Positions 42,296 to 51,128 are shown, counted from the first letter of the stretch. The stretch is 64,000 bases of DNA from Thermodesulfobacteriota bacterium (GCA_025062045.1 JANXAF010000006.1:62326-126325), one strand, 5' to 3'. Notes: generated from the sequence alone by a model not told the origin. Made by a program: numbers and translations.

Positions 42296-43651
42296 TTAGT
42301 GGCTTAGATATCCGATCAACTCTCCCACATCCTCTTTTTTCTCTACGCTTTTTACAAAATCTATGATCCTTTCCGCTCTATCTTTTCCTATCTTTGCGTA
42401 ATCCGCCAAATTAAGAAACCTTTTTACATGCTCCTCATCGCTTAGAGGATTGCCCGGAAAGCCCGGGGCTATGTCTATTGCCATAAAGTACTCTTTTTTA
42501 TCCTTGCATATTATTTTGACCCGTACTGCCGTATGGTCCACGTAATCGAGTTCACTCTTGGGTGTCACCTGGATCTTCTGGATTAGCTCACCAATGGATG
42601 GATCCCGTAAAGCTTTTTCCTCAAAATCTTCAAGCCTTAAGCTTCCTTTTGTGAGAGCGCTTGCTACACAATATCTTAGACTAAACTGAGCATCCACTCT
42701 GGGATTATCTCCGATCTTGAACTCACGTCCCACAAGCCGAAAAACGTAAGGCGTTACTTCGATTTCTATCCTATCAACGTAAGATGGTTCGATTTCGTGC
42801 TCTTTTTTAAGGTTAAGAATCGCCTCTACGCTACTTTGGATTGCTCCGCATGCTGGATATTTTTTAAAAACTGTCCTTTTTAACAAAAAGCTTTCGCCTA
42901 TATCCTTTATCGCATCTTCAGGCCGAAAAAGATCTTTTCCATAAAGATGGTAGAATCCGTAAATACCTCCCAAAAAGTTTTTCGGACCAGTAATTCCTTC
43001 CTTCGCGTACCTTGCGCACATAATTCCTGTTTGGGCGGTCCATCCCTGAATTACGCGAACCGCAAGTGTTCCGTCTATGTTCGACTGGAAGCTTCCCCCG
43101 GATCTATTAAAAGCAAGACCCAGTGCGTTTAAACACGCTGAATGTTCAAGCCTCAAAAGCCTTGCGGCAACTGACGTCCCAACAAAGGTACTCACAACAC
43201 CTGTCGGGTCGAATCCGTCATAAGCCTTCTCACTAAGATTGAGTCTCGATCCAACCTCCAATCCCACAGTTACGGCAGTAACAAACTCTTTTCCAGAAAC
43301 GTAGCCTACAAGTTCGGAGGCGGCCAAAGCGCAAGGAATGGCCGTTGAGCCCATATGTAGCCCCGGAACCATGGCATCACAGAAATCCAAAGCCCTTGCC
43401 ATCGCTCCGTTTATGAGAGCACTGTTTTCGGCAGGAAGACGGTCGTTAAACCTAAAGACCGTTGCCTCAGGTATACCACCCATCCTTCTGTAGTAATCGT
43501 AGAGAGTTTTTATACCCTCTTCTTTAGCACCGGCCACTATGGTTCCACACACGTTGAGGATTACGTTTTTGACGACGGTTAGAACGTCATTCGGAATCTC
43601 TTCAAAGGAAAACTTACGTATAAACTCGACGAGTCTATCCTCAGTTCTCAT
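42296..43651 (-). CDS. MmgE/PrpD family protein
   Basis: A 451-residue member of the family that includes 2-methylcitrate dehydratase PrpD, cis-aconitate decarboxylase and related enzymes on small branched acids. It has ALINGAMARALDFCDA near the N-terminus, PGLHMGSTAIPCALAASE, and later FKKYPACGAIQSSVEAI, all typical. The reaction cannot be fixed: hydration/dehydration or decarboxylation of a di- or tricarboxylate are options. It overlaps the cobalamin-binding subunit gene by 11 bp, so it belongs to the mutase operon. Confidence 0.88.
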   Translation of the reverse strand: MRTEDRLVEFIRKFSFEEIPNDVLTVVKNVILNVCGTIVAGAKEEGIKTLYDYYRRMGGIPEATVFRFNDRLPAENSALINGAMARALDFCDAMVPGLHMGSTAIPCALAASELVGYVSGKEFVTAVTVGLEVGSRLNLSEKAYDGFDPTGVVSTFVGTSVAARLLRLEHSACLNALGLAFNRSGGSFQSNIDGTLAVRVIQGWTAQTGIMCARYAKEGITGPKNFLGGIYGFYHLYGKDLFRPEDAIKDIGESFLLKRTVFKKYPACGAIQSSVEAILNLKKEHEIEPSYVDRIEIEVTPYVFRLVGREFKIGDNPRVDAQFSLRYCVASALTKGSLRLEDFEEKALRDPSIGELIQKIQVTPKSELDYVDHTAVRVKIICKDKKEYFMAIDIAPGFPGNPLSDEEHVKRFLNLADYAKIGKDRAERIIDFVKSVEKKEDVGELIGYLSH

Positions 43652-44045
43652 CTCGCTCCCCTATCATACTTTCAAGCTTTGAGATTATGATCTCTCTTGG
43701 CGTTCCTGGAAGAAATACCTCAGTAACTCCGATCTCCTTTAACCTTTCCACATCATCCGGAGGGATAACTCCTCCAAAGACCAGCTTCTTGCCCTCTATT
43801 CCGTAAGACTTCATAACCTCGATTACCCTTTCCGCATAATAGATGTGAGAACCCTCAAGAAAACTTAGACCGATTATGTCAGCATCTTCCTCAATTGCAG
43901 CTTTTACTACCTTTTCAGGTGTATTGTAAAGGCCCATGTATATAACTTCGAACCCGGCTTCCATAAGCCAGCTGGCTACTATCTTTATCCCATTTGTGTG
44001 ACCATCAAGGCCGAGTTTTGCAAGGATAATCCTTTTTTTTGTCAT
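43641..44045 (-). CDS. Cobalamin-binding subunit of B12-dependent mutase, set 1
   Basis: A 134-residue Rossmann-type B12 domain like the C-terminal domain of methylmalonyl-CoA mutase, here a separate protein. The lower-ligand motif is LDGHTNG (DxHxxG, D14-G19, His16). GLSFLEGSH provides the SxL loop and FGGVIPPDDVE the GG motif. It pairs with the large subunit encoded 16 bp upstream (44062). Confidence 0.93.
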   Translation of the reverse strand: MTKKRIILAKLGLDGHTNGIKIVASWLMEAGFEVIYMGLYNTPEKVVKAAIEEDADIIGLSFLEGSHIYYAERVIEVMKSYGIEGKKLVFGGVIPPDDVERLKEIGVTEVFLPGTPREIIISKLESMIGERDEN

Positions 44046-44061
44046 AATCTTCCTCCCCCAT

Positions 44062-45690
44062 CTACCCTATGCGAAGCTCAAAATCGTATGCCCTCCTTAG
44101 AGCTTCGCAGATCTCACCAAGCGTTGCCATACTTTCTACGGCATCGAGAATCGGAAAAAAGACATTAGATCCTTTTTTCGCCTCTCGATAGACGCTTTCG
44201 AGGGCCCGTTTTACTTTGGATGTGTCTCTTCGCTTTTTGTATTCTCTTACGTAATCGATTCTACTCTTTTGCATGGTGCTGGAGTAAACTTTGGAGATAC
44301 TAATGGGCGGTTTTTCTTCATCATCTTCAAAGATGTTCACCCCAACGATCAAATCTTCTTTTTTTTCGATACGTTCTGCGTACCTTTTCCTTCCTTTCGC
44401 TATTCTCTCATCGACCCAGCCTTTCTTGTAACATTCGAGAAAGCCACCTTCTTTTTCGACTTCTTCCATAAGCTTTAAGATCTCTTCTTCCAATTTGTCG
44501 GTAAGCCATTCTACAAAGTAAGAACCGCCAAGCGGATCTGCAACTTTTGTTATTCCCGTTTCATAAGCGAGTATCTCTTGGATTCTGATTGACAATTTTT
44601 GCGCTTCCTCTGTGGGTAAAGCGTAAGCCTCATCGTATGAAGTGGTGTGGATTGATTGAGCCCCTGCCAATACCGCAGCTAAGGTCTGTATTGTTGCCCT
44701 AGCTATGTTATTTAGAGGCTCCTTTGCCGTCAAAGCTAGCCCTGAAGTCTGGATTGCGGTTCTAAACCAAAGACTCCTTTCCTTTTTTACTTTGAATTCT
44801 TCTTTTAGCATTTTGGCCCATATTCGCCTCATCGCCCGGATCTTTGCTATCTCTTCGAAGAAATCCATGCCAATGTCAGAGAAAAAGCCTATCCTTCCTG
44901 CAAAGTCATCTATGTCCAATCCTCGCTCGATGAGCCTTTTTATGTATTCTTTAGCGATACACATGGCAAAAGCAGCTTCTTCCTTTGCATCAAGACATGT
45001 CTCCCTCATGTTATAAGCATTCACATTTAGAATGTTCCATTTCGGAATCCTTTTTACACAGTATTCCATCAAGTCAATTCCTATCTTTATGTTTGCCTCT
45101 ATTGGAAATAGTGGAAGTTCCGCCTCTTTTGTGGGACCCACAAGTTGATTGAAACTGTCGTTCATGACCGTGCCCATAAGCGCATCCTCTGGAATCCCAT
45201 TTTTTCGAGCAAGCAGAATGTACATAGCCATTATGACTAAAGAGGCAGGAGGTGACACAATTAGAGTAGTACTTACTTTATCGAGGGGGATTCCATCGAA
45301 TAGCTTTTCCATGTCCTCGAAAGTAGAGATACTCGTGCCAACGAGACCTATGTCTCCAAAGGCCAAAGGATGGTCCGGATCGAGCCCAAGTTTAACAACC
45401 ACATCCACATCTATATTTAGACCCGTCTGACCCGCTCTAAGGACCGCTTTCATCCTTCTGTTACTCTCTTCCGGGGTCCCGTAACCTGTCTGCTGTCTTC
45501 TTGTCCAAAACCGCCCCCTATACATATCTCGATGAATGCCTCTTGTGAAAGGGTACTGACCGGGGATCTCTGATTTATCTTTTACGTCTTCGATCGTATA
45601 GAACTCCTTAACTTCGATTCCGGATGCGGTTTTGAAGTTTTTCGGTCTTTCTCCCCTTATGTATGCGTCAAAATCTATTTCCCTCTTCAT
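44062..45690 (-). CDS. B12-dependent acyl-CoA mutase large subunit, set 1 (non-canonical active site)
   Basis: A 542-residue TIM-barrel subunit of the methylmalonyl-CoA mutase family, ending before any B12 domain. Family landmarks are YPFTRGIHRDMYRGRFWTRR, GTPEESN, QTSGLALTAKEPLNNIAR, AQSIHTTSYDEAYALPTE and DPLGGSYFVE. By manual alignment to the Propionibacterium enzyme, Tyr89 becomes Gln67 (RRQQTG), Arg207 becomes Pro186 (QLVGPT) and His244 becomes Asn227 (NAYNM). The first two grip the methylmalonyl carboxylate, so another substrate is likely (inference). The start is well defined by GGAGGTC before the ATG and overlaps the ligase gene by 23 bp. Confidence 0.9.
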   Translation of the reverse strand: MKREIDFDAYIRGERPKNFKTASGIEVKEFYTIEDVKDKSEIPGQYPFTRGIHRDMYRGRFWTRRQQTGYGTPEESNRRMKAVLRAGQTGLNIDVDVVVKLGLDPDHPLAFGDIGLVGTSISTFEDMEKLFDGIPLDKVSTTLIVSPPASLVIMAMYILLARKNGIPEDALMGTVMNDSFNQLVGPTKEAELPLFPIEANIKIGIDLMEYCVKRIPKWNILNVNAYNMRETCLDAKEEAAFAMCIAKEYIKRLIERGLDIDDFAGRIGFFSDIGMDFFEEIAKIRAMRRIWAKMLKEEFKVKKERSLWFRTAIQTSGLALTAKEPLNNIARATIQTLAAVLAGAQSIHTTSYDEAYALPTEEAQKLSIRIQEILAYETGITKVADPLGGSYFVEWLTDKLEEEILKLMEEVEKEGGFLECYKKGWVDERIAKGRKRYAERIEKKEDLIVGVNIFEDDEEKPPISISKVYSSTMQKSRIDYVREYKKRRDTSKVKRALESVYREAKKGSNVFFPILDAVESMATLGEICEALRRAYDFELRIG

Positions 45691-47251
45691 AAAGACCTCC
45701 CAGCCTTGAGTACTTGGCTCTAAGCTTCGGTTTTTCTATTTTCCCAGAGGGGCTTCGGGGAATTTCATCGAAAAAGAAATGGCGTGGTCTTTTGTACCTT
45801 GGCAGATTGGCTTCACAGTATGCTTTCAATTCATCTTCCGTTATTCGTTCACCAGGTTTTGGAGCTATTATGGCAGCGACTGTTTCACCGAGCCTTTCGT
45901 CTGGTACACCGATAACTGCCACATCAAAGATTTTAGGATGCTTATGGAGACAAGACTCTATCTCAGCAGGATATATGTTTTCTCCTCCAGAAATGATAAC
46001 GTCTTTTTTCCTATCAACTATGTAGATATAGCCGTCCTCGTCTACTTTAGCCAAATCCCCAGTGTATAGCCAACCGTCCTTTATAGCCTGGCTTGTGGCC
46101 TCTCGGTTTTTATAGTACTCCTTCATTATGCCATTCCCTTTTACGATTATTTCCCCTACTTCCCCAATCTTTACATCCTTTCCTTCTTCATCCACTATTC
46201 TTACGTCCCAAAGAATGGTGGGTTTTCCTATGGATCCGAGCTTCGAATCGGGAGCCTTACCTAGGTGGGTAATGCCTGGGCCACCCGCCTCACTTAACCC
46301 GTAAGTCGTGTCGTAAGCAACGTAAGGAAAGTATGTTTTGAGTCTTCTTATGAGGGCAGGAGGGATAGGTTGTGCTCCCATATGGATCAGCCTTAGGCTT
46401 TTAAGATCATACATGGCGAGGTCTATCTCATTTCCTTCAATCGCTTTTACTATGTCTAAAGCCCATGGAACTAAAAGAAAGACGAGTGTACACTTCTCTT
46501 TGGATATCGTCTCGATCACAATGTCCGGTCTTATAAGCTCTGTTAAAAGCACATTAGTACCTCCCACAATAAGTCCACCGAGCAAATGACCTATCGCTAA
46601 ATGGTAAAGGGGGGGCATCATGAGTTGTATGTCGTTTGGCCTCCACTCGTGGCATATCGCTTCAGCCAGGGCAGAAACCATAAGCGTCCTGTGGGGATGT
46701 AAGACTGCCTTCGGGGTGCCAGTTGTACCCGACGTGAAGTAAAGGGCACATTCGTCTTCGTCTTTTAGCTCAACTCTTAAAGGTTCTGGAGGTATTTTTT
46801 CGAGTACAGTTTGTAGTAAATCCACACCCTCTACTTCTTTCTTTCCTAAGGAGACATAGGTATTTACCGTACTTAGCGAATCCCTCATCGCCATTATTCG
46901 CTCTAAATACTCCTCGTCGAAGAAGAATGCTTGGGGCTCGGCAGTGTCTAAACAGTACTTTATCTCCTCGTCCGTGAATCTGTAATTTAGCGGACAGATC
47001 CATGCCCCTGATGCCAAGACTCCGAAATAGACTGAGAGCCATTCTATTGAGTTTCTTCCAAGCAAAGCAACTCGCTTCCCCTTTTTTATGCCTTTTTGCC
47101 TCAAGTAAGTCGCAATCCTTCTTATGTCTTCATAAAATCTGGACCAGCTTATCTCTTTTCTCTTTTTGGTTAAGGGCCTTACCTCAACGTAGGCTATCTT
47201 TTGAGGATAAAGCCTCGCATTTTTCACGACGAGATCAACGATCGTGAACAT
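45668..47251 (-). CDS. Acyl-CoA synthetase (AMP-forming)
   Basis: A 527-residue ANL-family ligase. It has the P-loop YFTSGTTGTPKAVLHPH (around 170-185), YGLSEAGGPGI, YTGDLAKVDEDGYIYIVDRKKD and the C-terminal PSGKIEKPKLR with the adenylation lysine. ATG at 47251 follows AAAGGGGG and is preferred over an earlier in-frame start at 47272. It lies between the two mutase sets and probably makes the CoA thioester of the acid brought in by the downstream TRAP system (inference). It resembles medium/long-chain ligases, but specificity cannot be read. Confidence 0.93.
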   Translation of the reverse strand: MFTIVDLVVKNARLYPQKIAYVEVRPLTKKRKEISWSRFYEDIRRIATYLRQKGIKKGKRVALLGRNSIEWLSVYFGVLASGAWICPLNYRFTDEEIKYCLDTAEPQAFFFDEEYLERIMAMRDSLSTVNTYVSLGKKEVEGVDLLQTVLEKIPPEPLRVELKDEDECALYFTSGTTGTPKAVLHPHRTLMVSALAEAICHEWRPNDIQLMMPPLYHLAIGHLLGGLIVGGTNVLLTELIRPDIVIETISKEKCTLVFLLVPWALDIVKAIEGNEIDLAMYDLKSLRLIHMGAQPIPPALIRRLKTYFPYVAYDTTYGLSEAGGPGITHLGKAPDSKLGSIGKPTILWDVRIVDEEGKDVKIGEVGEIIVKGNGIMKEYYKNREATSQAIKDGWLYTGDLAKVDEDGYIYIVDRKKDVIISGGENIYPAEIESCLHKHPKIFDVAVIGVPDERLGETVAAIIAPKPGERITEDELKAYCEANLPRYKRPRHFFFDEIPRSPSGKIEKPKLRAKYSRLGGLYEEGNRF

Positions 47252-47261
47252 CTTTCCCCCT

Positions 47262-47666
47262 TTAGTTTTCATCGAATGACTTTTTTATAACGTTTAGGAT
47301 ATCCTCTTTTCTCGAGCCCGGCGTGAAAACAGCACTAACACCCATTTTTTTTAGCTTTTCTACATCGAAAGGCGCTATGATCCCTCCTACGAAGATCTTA
47401 ATGTGCGTTAGATTGTGGGTTTTTAAAAGCTCGATAAGTCTTGAAGTGTGGTATAGGTGCTCTCCACCGTGAAAGCTAAGCCCAATCGCATCTGCATCTT
47501 CCTCGATAACCATCTTTAGGATTTTTTCCGGAGAGTTGTAAAGGCCCGCGTATATGATTTCGTACCCGGAATCTTTTAACCACTTTGAAACTATCCTTAG
47601 GGCATTGTCGTGTGCATCCAAACCCATCTTTGCCATAATTATCCGCTTTTTTGTCACCCCATCCAT
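47262..47666 (-). CDS. Cobalamin-binding subunit of B12-dependent mutase, set 2 (altered DxHxxG motif)
   Basis: A 134-residue B12 domain parallel to the one at 43641 and clearly its paralogue (KKRII.AK.GLD.H start, GLYNSPEKIL, IGLSF, VGGI). The cobalt-ligand histidine (His19) is kept, but the motif reads LDAHDNA: the final glycine of DxHxxG is Ala22. The SxL loop is SFH. These changes may alter B12 binding. It lies 20 bp downstream of its large subunit. Confidence 0.9.
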   Translation of the reverse strand: MDGVTKKRIIMAKMGLDAHDNALRIVSKWLKDSGYEIIYAGLYNSPEKILKMVIEEDADAIGLSFHGGEHLYHTSRLIELLKTHNLTHIKIFVGGIIAPFDVEKLKKMGVSAVFTPGSRKEDILNVIKKSFDEN

Positions 47667-47686
47667 TTACCGATCCCTAAATCGCC

Positions 47687-49318
47687 TTAATGCGGAATTT
47701 CGAATCCTAAAGCATCTCTCATGGCATCGCATATCTCTTGCAAGGTCGCCCTTTGTCTAGTAGCCTCCATAATAGGTAAGACAAGGTTTTCTCTTGGTAC
47801 CCTTTTTGTTGCCAGATACAAATCTTTAAGAGCCCTAAATGCTGAATCTCTGCCTTTTTTATTTTTGTAGTTTATCGCATATTCTATCCTCTGTCTCTGC
47901 ATGTCAGGTCTTTGGGTGAATATCTCGATGTCTGTATTAGCCTCTTCATCCCTAAATATGTTTAGGCCCACAATTGGAAGCTCCCCACTTTCAATCTGCT
48001 CAGCGAATCTGTACCTTGCTTCATTTAGGACGTTTTCGACAAAACCACTTTTAAAACATTCTATAAACCCTCCTCTTTTTTCGATATCTTTTACAAGTTC
48101 CCAAATTTTTTCCTCCAACTCATCAGTTAAGGCCTCTAAAAAATATGAGCCACCCAAAGGATCAACAACTTTCGCACATCCTGTTTCGTAAGCTAAGATC
48201 TCCTGAGTTCTAAGTGCCAGTTTTTGGGCTTTTTCTGTCGGTAAGCAGTAGGCCTCGTCGTAGCATGTTGTATGAATCGATTGAACCCCGCTTAGAATCG
48301 CGGCAAGTGTCTGAATAGAAGCTCTCACTATATTGTTCAATGGTTCTTGTGCTGTAAAAGTGAGAGAGGACGTTTGAACTGCACATCTAAATTGCATGCT
48401 TTTTTCACTTTTTGCACCAAAAATCTCCTTCATAACTCTAGCCCATATCCGCCTCATGGCCCTAAACTTGGCAACTTCTTCAAAAAGATCCATATGGACG
48501 GCGCAGAAAAACCCTATCCTTTGCGCAAAACTATCCACATGGAGCCCCCTCCTTATAAGCCTTCTTACGTAATCCATGCCTAAGGAAATACCGAATGCGG
48601 CCTCCCACACTGCATCTACACCGCATTCCCTTATGTTCCTTGAGTTTACGTTGAGCACATTCCATCTGGGAGCTACCTTTAAAAGATACTCCACAAGGTC
48701 AAGTCCTATCTCCAAAGCGACATCTATCGGAAAAAAAGCCGTGTTGGCTTGATAGGTCGGCCCAACAAGCTGTGTGAAAGGACAGTTCATTATCGTGCCC
48801 TGGAGTTGATATGCAGGGATGCCCCTTTCTTCGGCCATAAGTAGGTACTGAGCCATCATAACAGCGGAAGATGGGGGCGGAAAAATAAGGGTTGTACTTA
48901 TCCTATCGATCGGTATATCCTTGAAAAGGACGGTCATATCTTCATAAGTACACATTGAAGTACCCTGGAGACCTACATCCGCCTGGGCCAAAGGATAGTC
49001 TGGGTCTAGACCGAGTTTTGAAGCTATATCTGAGTCTATGTTTATTCCAGTCTGCCCCATTTTGAATAGGAACTTAAGTAGTTCGTTACTCTCTTCTGGA
49101 GTTCCAAATCCACTTTGCTGCCTTCGCGTCCAAAGCCTACTCCTGTACATGTCCTTGTAAATTCCCCTTGTGAACGGGTACTCGCCTGCATCTGGAAGCT
49201 TCTTGTTCCAGCATTTCTCATCGTAGATTCTTTTGTACTCGATTCCAGATAGGGATCTAAAATGGGGAAGTCTCTCACCAACTGTGTGATCATACGTGGT
49301 TACGAACTTATCAGGCAT
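47687..49318 (-). CDS. B12-dependent acyl-CoA mutase large subunit, set 2 (non-canonical active site)
   Basis: A 543-residue paralogue of the subunit at 44062, aligning without gaps through the N-terminal half. It also lacks a B12 domain. Equivalent positions are Gln68 for Tyr89 (RRQQSG), Pro187 for Arg207 (QLVGPT) and Asn228 for His244; the preceding residue is Arg227 (NSRNI) where set 1 has Tyr226, so the two enzymes differ within the pocket. Motifs YPFTRGIYKDMYRSRLWTRR, QSIHTTCYDEAYCLPTE and DPLGGSYFLE confirm the family. The ribosome site AGGAGG is strong. It overlaps the TetR gene by 8 bp. Confidence 0.9.
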   Translation of the reverse strand: MPDKFVTTYDHTVGERLPHFRSLSGIEYKRIYDEKCWNKKLPDAGEYPFTRGIYKDMYRSRLWTRRQQSGFGTPEESNELLKFLFKMGQTGINIDSDIASKLGLDPDYPLAQADVGLQGTSMCTYEDMTVLFKDIPIDRISTTLIFPPPSSAVMMAQYLLMAEERGIPAYQLQGTIMNCPFTQLVGPTYQANTAFFPIDVALEIGLDLVEYLLKVAPRWNVLNVNSRNIRECGVDAVWEAAFGISLGMDYVRRLIRRGLHVDSFAQRIGFFCAVHMDLFEEVAKFRAMRRIWARVMKEIFGAKSEKSMQFRCAVQTSSLTFTAQEPLNNIVRASIQTLAAILSGVQSIHTTCYDEAYCLPTEKAQKLALRTQEILAYETGCAKVVDPLGGSYFLEALTDELEEKIWELVKDIEKRGGFIECFKSGFVENVLNEARYRFAEQIESGELPIVGLNIFRDEEANTDIEIFTQRPDMQRQRIEYAINYKNKKGRDSAFRALKDLYLATKRVPRENLVLPIMEATRQRATLQEICDAMRDALGFEIPH

Positions 49319-49943
49319 CCCCCCCTCCTAAAGCACTGCTCTTTCTTATGCCCTTTAGGCCATTCATGAAAAGATTAAACACAATCGCTGAAAGCTCTTC
49401 TGGTTTTAACGGTCCTTTAGGATCGTACCACTTGTAGATCCAGTTCATCATGGCAAAAAGACTGAAAGTCAAAGCTACGGCGACTTCTTTTTTTGTCCCT
49501 TCACCGACTAGATCGCTGACAATCTCTAGAACCATCTCATAATATCTCCTCTCTTTTGCCTTTATATCGGCAAGGTACTTCCTGGGCAAATTATACGATT
49601 CGTGTAGGAGTGTTTTAGCGTAGTTTTTTTGCTTTGCGTAGTGGCCTATATGGAGATCCACTATATACTTAAGTTTTTTTTCGCTGTCTTGGATCCTTCC
49701 GACCTTTTCTTCTAGCGCCTTTATGTCGGCCTCTACGTAACTTAAACATATCCTGTAAAGGATATCCGCCTTTGAATCGAAGTAGTAATACACCCCACCT
49801 TTTGTAACTCCGGCAAGATTCGCAATCTCATCTATTGTTGTCTCAACGTAACCCTTTTTGCTGAAAAGGTTGCTCGCCGCATTCAAGATTTCCAAGATTT
49901 GAGCGCCATTTGTATTTTTTTTGGAAAATTTTCGTCTTTTCAT
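49311..49943 (-). CDS. TetR family transcriptional regulator
   Basis: A 210-residue regulator. The N-terminal helix-turn-helix reads TTIDEIANLAGVTKGGVYYYFDSKADIL (helices around 35-63). The C-terminal half is a ligand domain of the kind that senses acyl-CoAs in fatty-acid and branched-acid operons. It is the first gene of the mutase operon, with the palindrome at 49963-49974 between its -10 box and its start, so autoregulation plus control of the downstream genes is likely. The inducer may be the acyl-CoA made by the pathway (inference). Confidence 0.92.
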   Translation of the reverse strand: MKRRKFSKKNTNGAQILEILNAASNLFSKKGYVETTIDEIANLAGVTKGGVYYYFDSKADILYRICLSYVEADIKALEEKVGRIQDSEKKLKYIVDLHIGHYAKQKNYAKTLLHESYNLPRKYLADIKAKERRYYEMVLEIVSDLVGEGTKKEVAVALTFSLFAMMNWIYKWYDPKGPLKPEELSAIVFNLFMNGLKGIRKSSALGGGDA

Positions 49944-49962
49944 AAACTTAGATTCAGAAACC

Positions 49963-49974
49963 TACCAGTTGGTA
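49963..49974. promoter_or_regulatory. TetR operator candidate
   Basis: TACCA-GT-TGGTA is an inverted repeat with 5-bp arms placed two bases downstream of the tetR -10 element, across the expected transcription start. This is a classical repressor position and a sequence type common for TetR proteins (ACCnnnnGGT). Confidence 0.6.
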
Positions 49975-49976
49975 TC

Positions 49977-50005
49977 TTTATATCCTTAACTTTAAGAAGT
50001 GTCAA
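49977..50005 (-). promoter_or_regulatory. Promoter of the tetR-mutase operon
   Basis: On the minus strand TTGACA (50005-50000), 17 bases, then TATAAA (49982-49977). This is a near-consensus promoter. The rest of the 49944-50252 gap towards motA shows no further clear signal. Confidence 0.75.
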
Positions 50006-50252
50006 TAGAATAATCTTTTTGATGCAACCTACTCTGCACTACCAAAACTTTGTCATCCTCCAACTGTAAAGACCGTAGTTTTAGACCCATCGGAGCCTGA
50101 ATAGAAATGCTTTAGGAGCACAAAGAAGCATTTATTTTAGCAAAGCCTATCGGGTCATTTTTCGAAAAAGTTTTACCCGGAGAATGATCTCAAGAATTTT
50201 CCATATTTGACGATAATCATTTTAGAGTTACAGCCAGACCGGAGGTTGGCCA

Positions 50253-51128
50253 ATGCTTGTCATGTTTGGATTTATTGTAGTTCTAGGGGCAGTTTTAGGC
50301 GGTTTTGCAGAGGCCGGTGGTCCTTTTCCCGTCCTCTTACAGGTTGGGGAATTCATAATAATTGGCGGAGCTGCCCTCGGCGCACTGCTGATTTCGGCCC
50401 CGCCGAATCTTTTAAAAAAAATTGGAAGAAGAGTCGTAAGTCTTATCAAGGGTAATAGGATAAACAAAACGGTGTACCTAGAACTACTTAAGCTCCTATA
50501 CGAACTCTTCCAAGTCATAAGAAAGGATGGTCTTATCGCTCTGGAGGCGCATATCGAAAGACCTAAAGAGAGTCCAATATTCCAAAAATACCCGAGGTTT
50601 CTTAACGACCAGCACATCATGAATTTCTTGACCGACACATTAAGACTTATAATCATGGGAGGTGTTTCTGCACATGAGATAGAAATGATAATGGATCAGG
50701 ACATAGAGATTCACCATACGGAAGGTGCGAAGCCAGGCGTCATTCTCTCAAAAATAGGAGATTCGATGCCCGGACTCGGAATCGTCGCAGCAGTTTTGGG
50801 CATTATAATAACCATGCAGGCAATAGGGGGACCGGCAGAACAAGTAGGGAAGAAGGTTGCAGCAGCTCTAGTAGGAACTTTCTTGGGGGTTTTTATGTGC
50901 TATGGCTTTTTGCAACCAATAGCAACCAATATCGAGATAACCAATGAAGATGAGACACGACTATTCGAGGTGATAAAAAATGGAATAATATGCACCGCGA
51001 AAGGTTTTAATCCGTTGGTCGCTATAGAGTTCGCAAGACGATCTATTTCTAGTGATTTCAGGCCTACATTTGAGGAGATGGAAGCGTATGTAAAAGGGCT
51101 TCAAGGAGGACAGAAAAGTGAAGGATAG
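50253..51128 (+). CDS. motA: Flagellar motor stator protein MotA, set 1
   Basis: A 291-residue MotA of the longer proteobacterial type. It has four membrane helices; the ion-path prolines are in DSMPGLGIVAAVLG and YGFLQPIA. The cytoplasmic loop carries the charged segment LIALEAHIERPKES that meets FliG. GGAGG precedes the ATG by seven bases. It overlaps motB by 11 bp. Confidence 0.94.
   Translation: MLVMFGFIVVLGAVLGGFAEAGGPFPVLLQVGEFIIIGGAALGALLISAPPNLLKKIGRRVVSLIKGNRINKTVYLELLKLLYELFQVIRKDGLIALEAHIERPKESPIFQKYPRFLNDQHIMNFLTDTLRLIIMGGVSAHEIEMIMDQDIEIHHTEGAKPGVILSKIGDSMPGLGIVAAVLGIIITMQAIGGPAEQVGKKVAAALVGTFLGVFMCYGFLQPIATNIEITNEDETRLFEVIKNGIICTAKGFNPLVAIEFARRSISSDFRPTFEEMEAYVKGLQGGQKSEG

Noticed and set aside
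43641-49318. Simple annotation of both mutases as methylmalonyl-CoA mutase for propionate metabolism
   Set aside because: The epimerase at 7767 invites it, but the substrate carboxylate-binding residues are missing in both large subunits and the neighbours (ligase, MmgE/PrpD, TRAP, TetR) point to a dedicated catabolic route.
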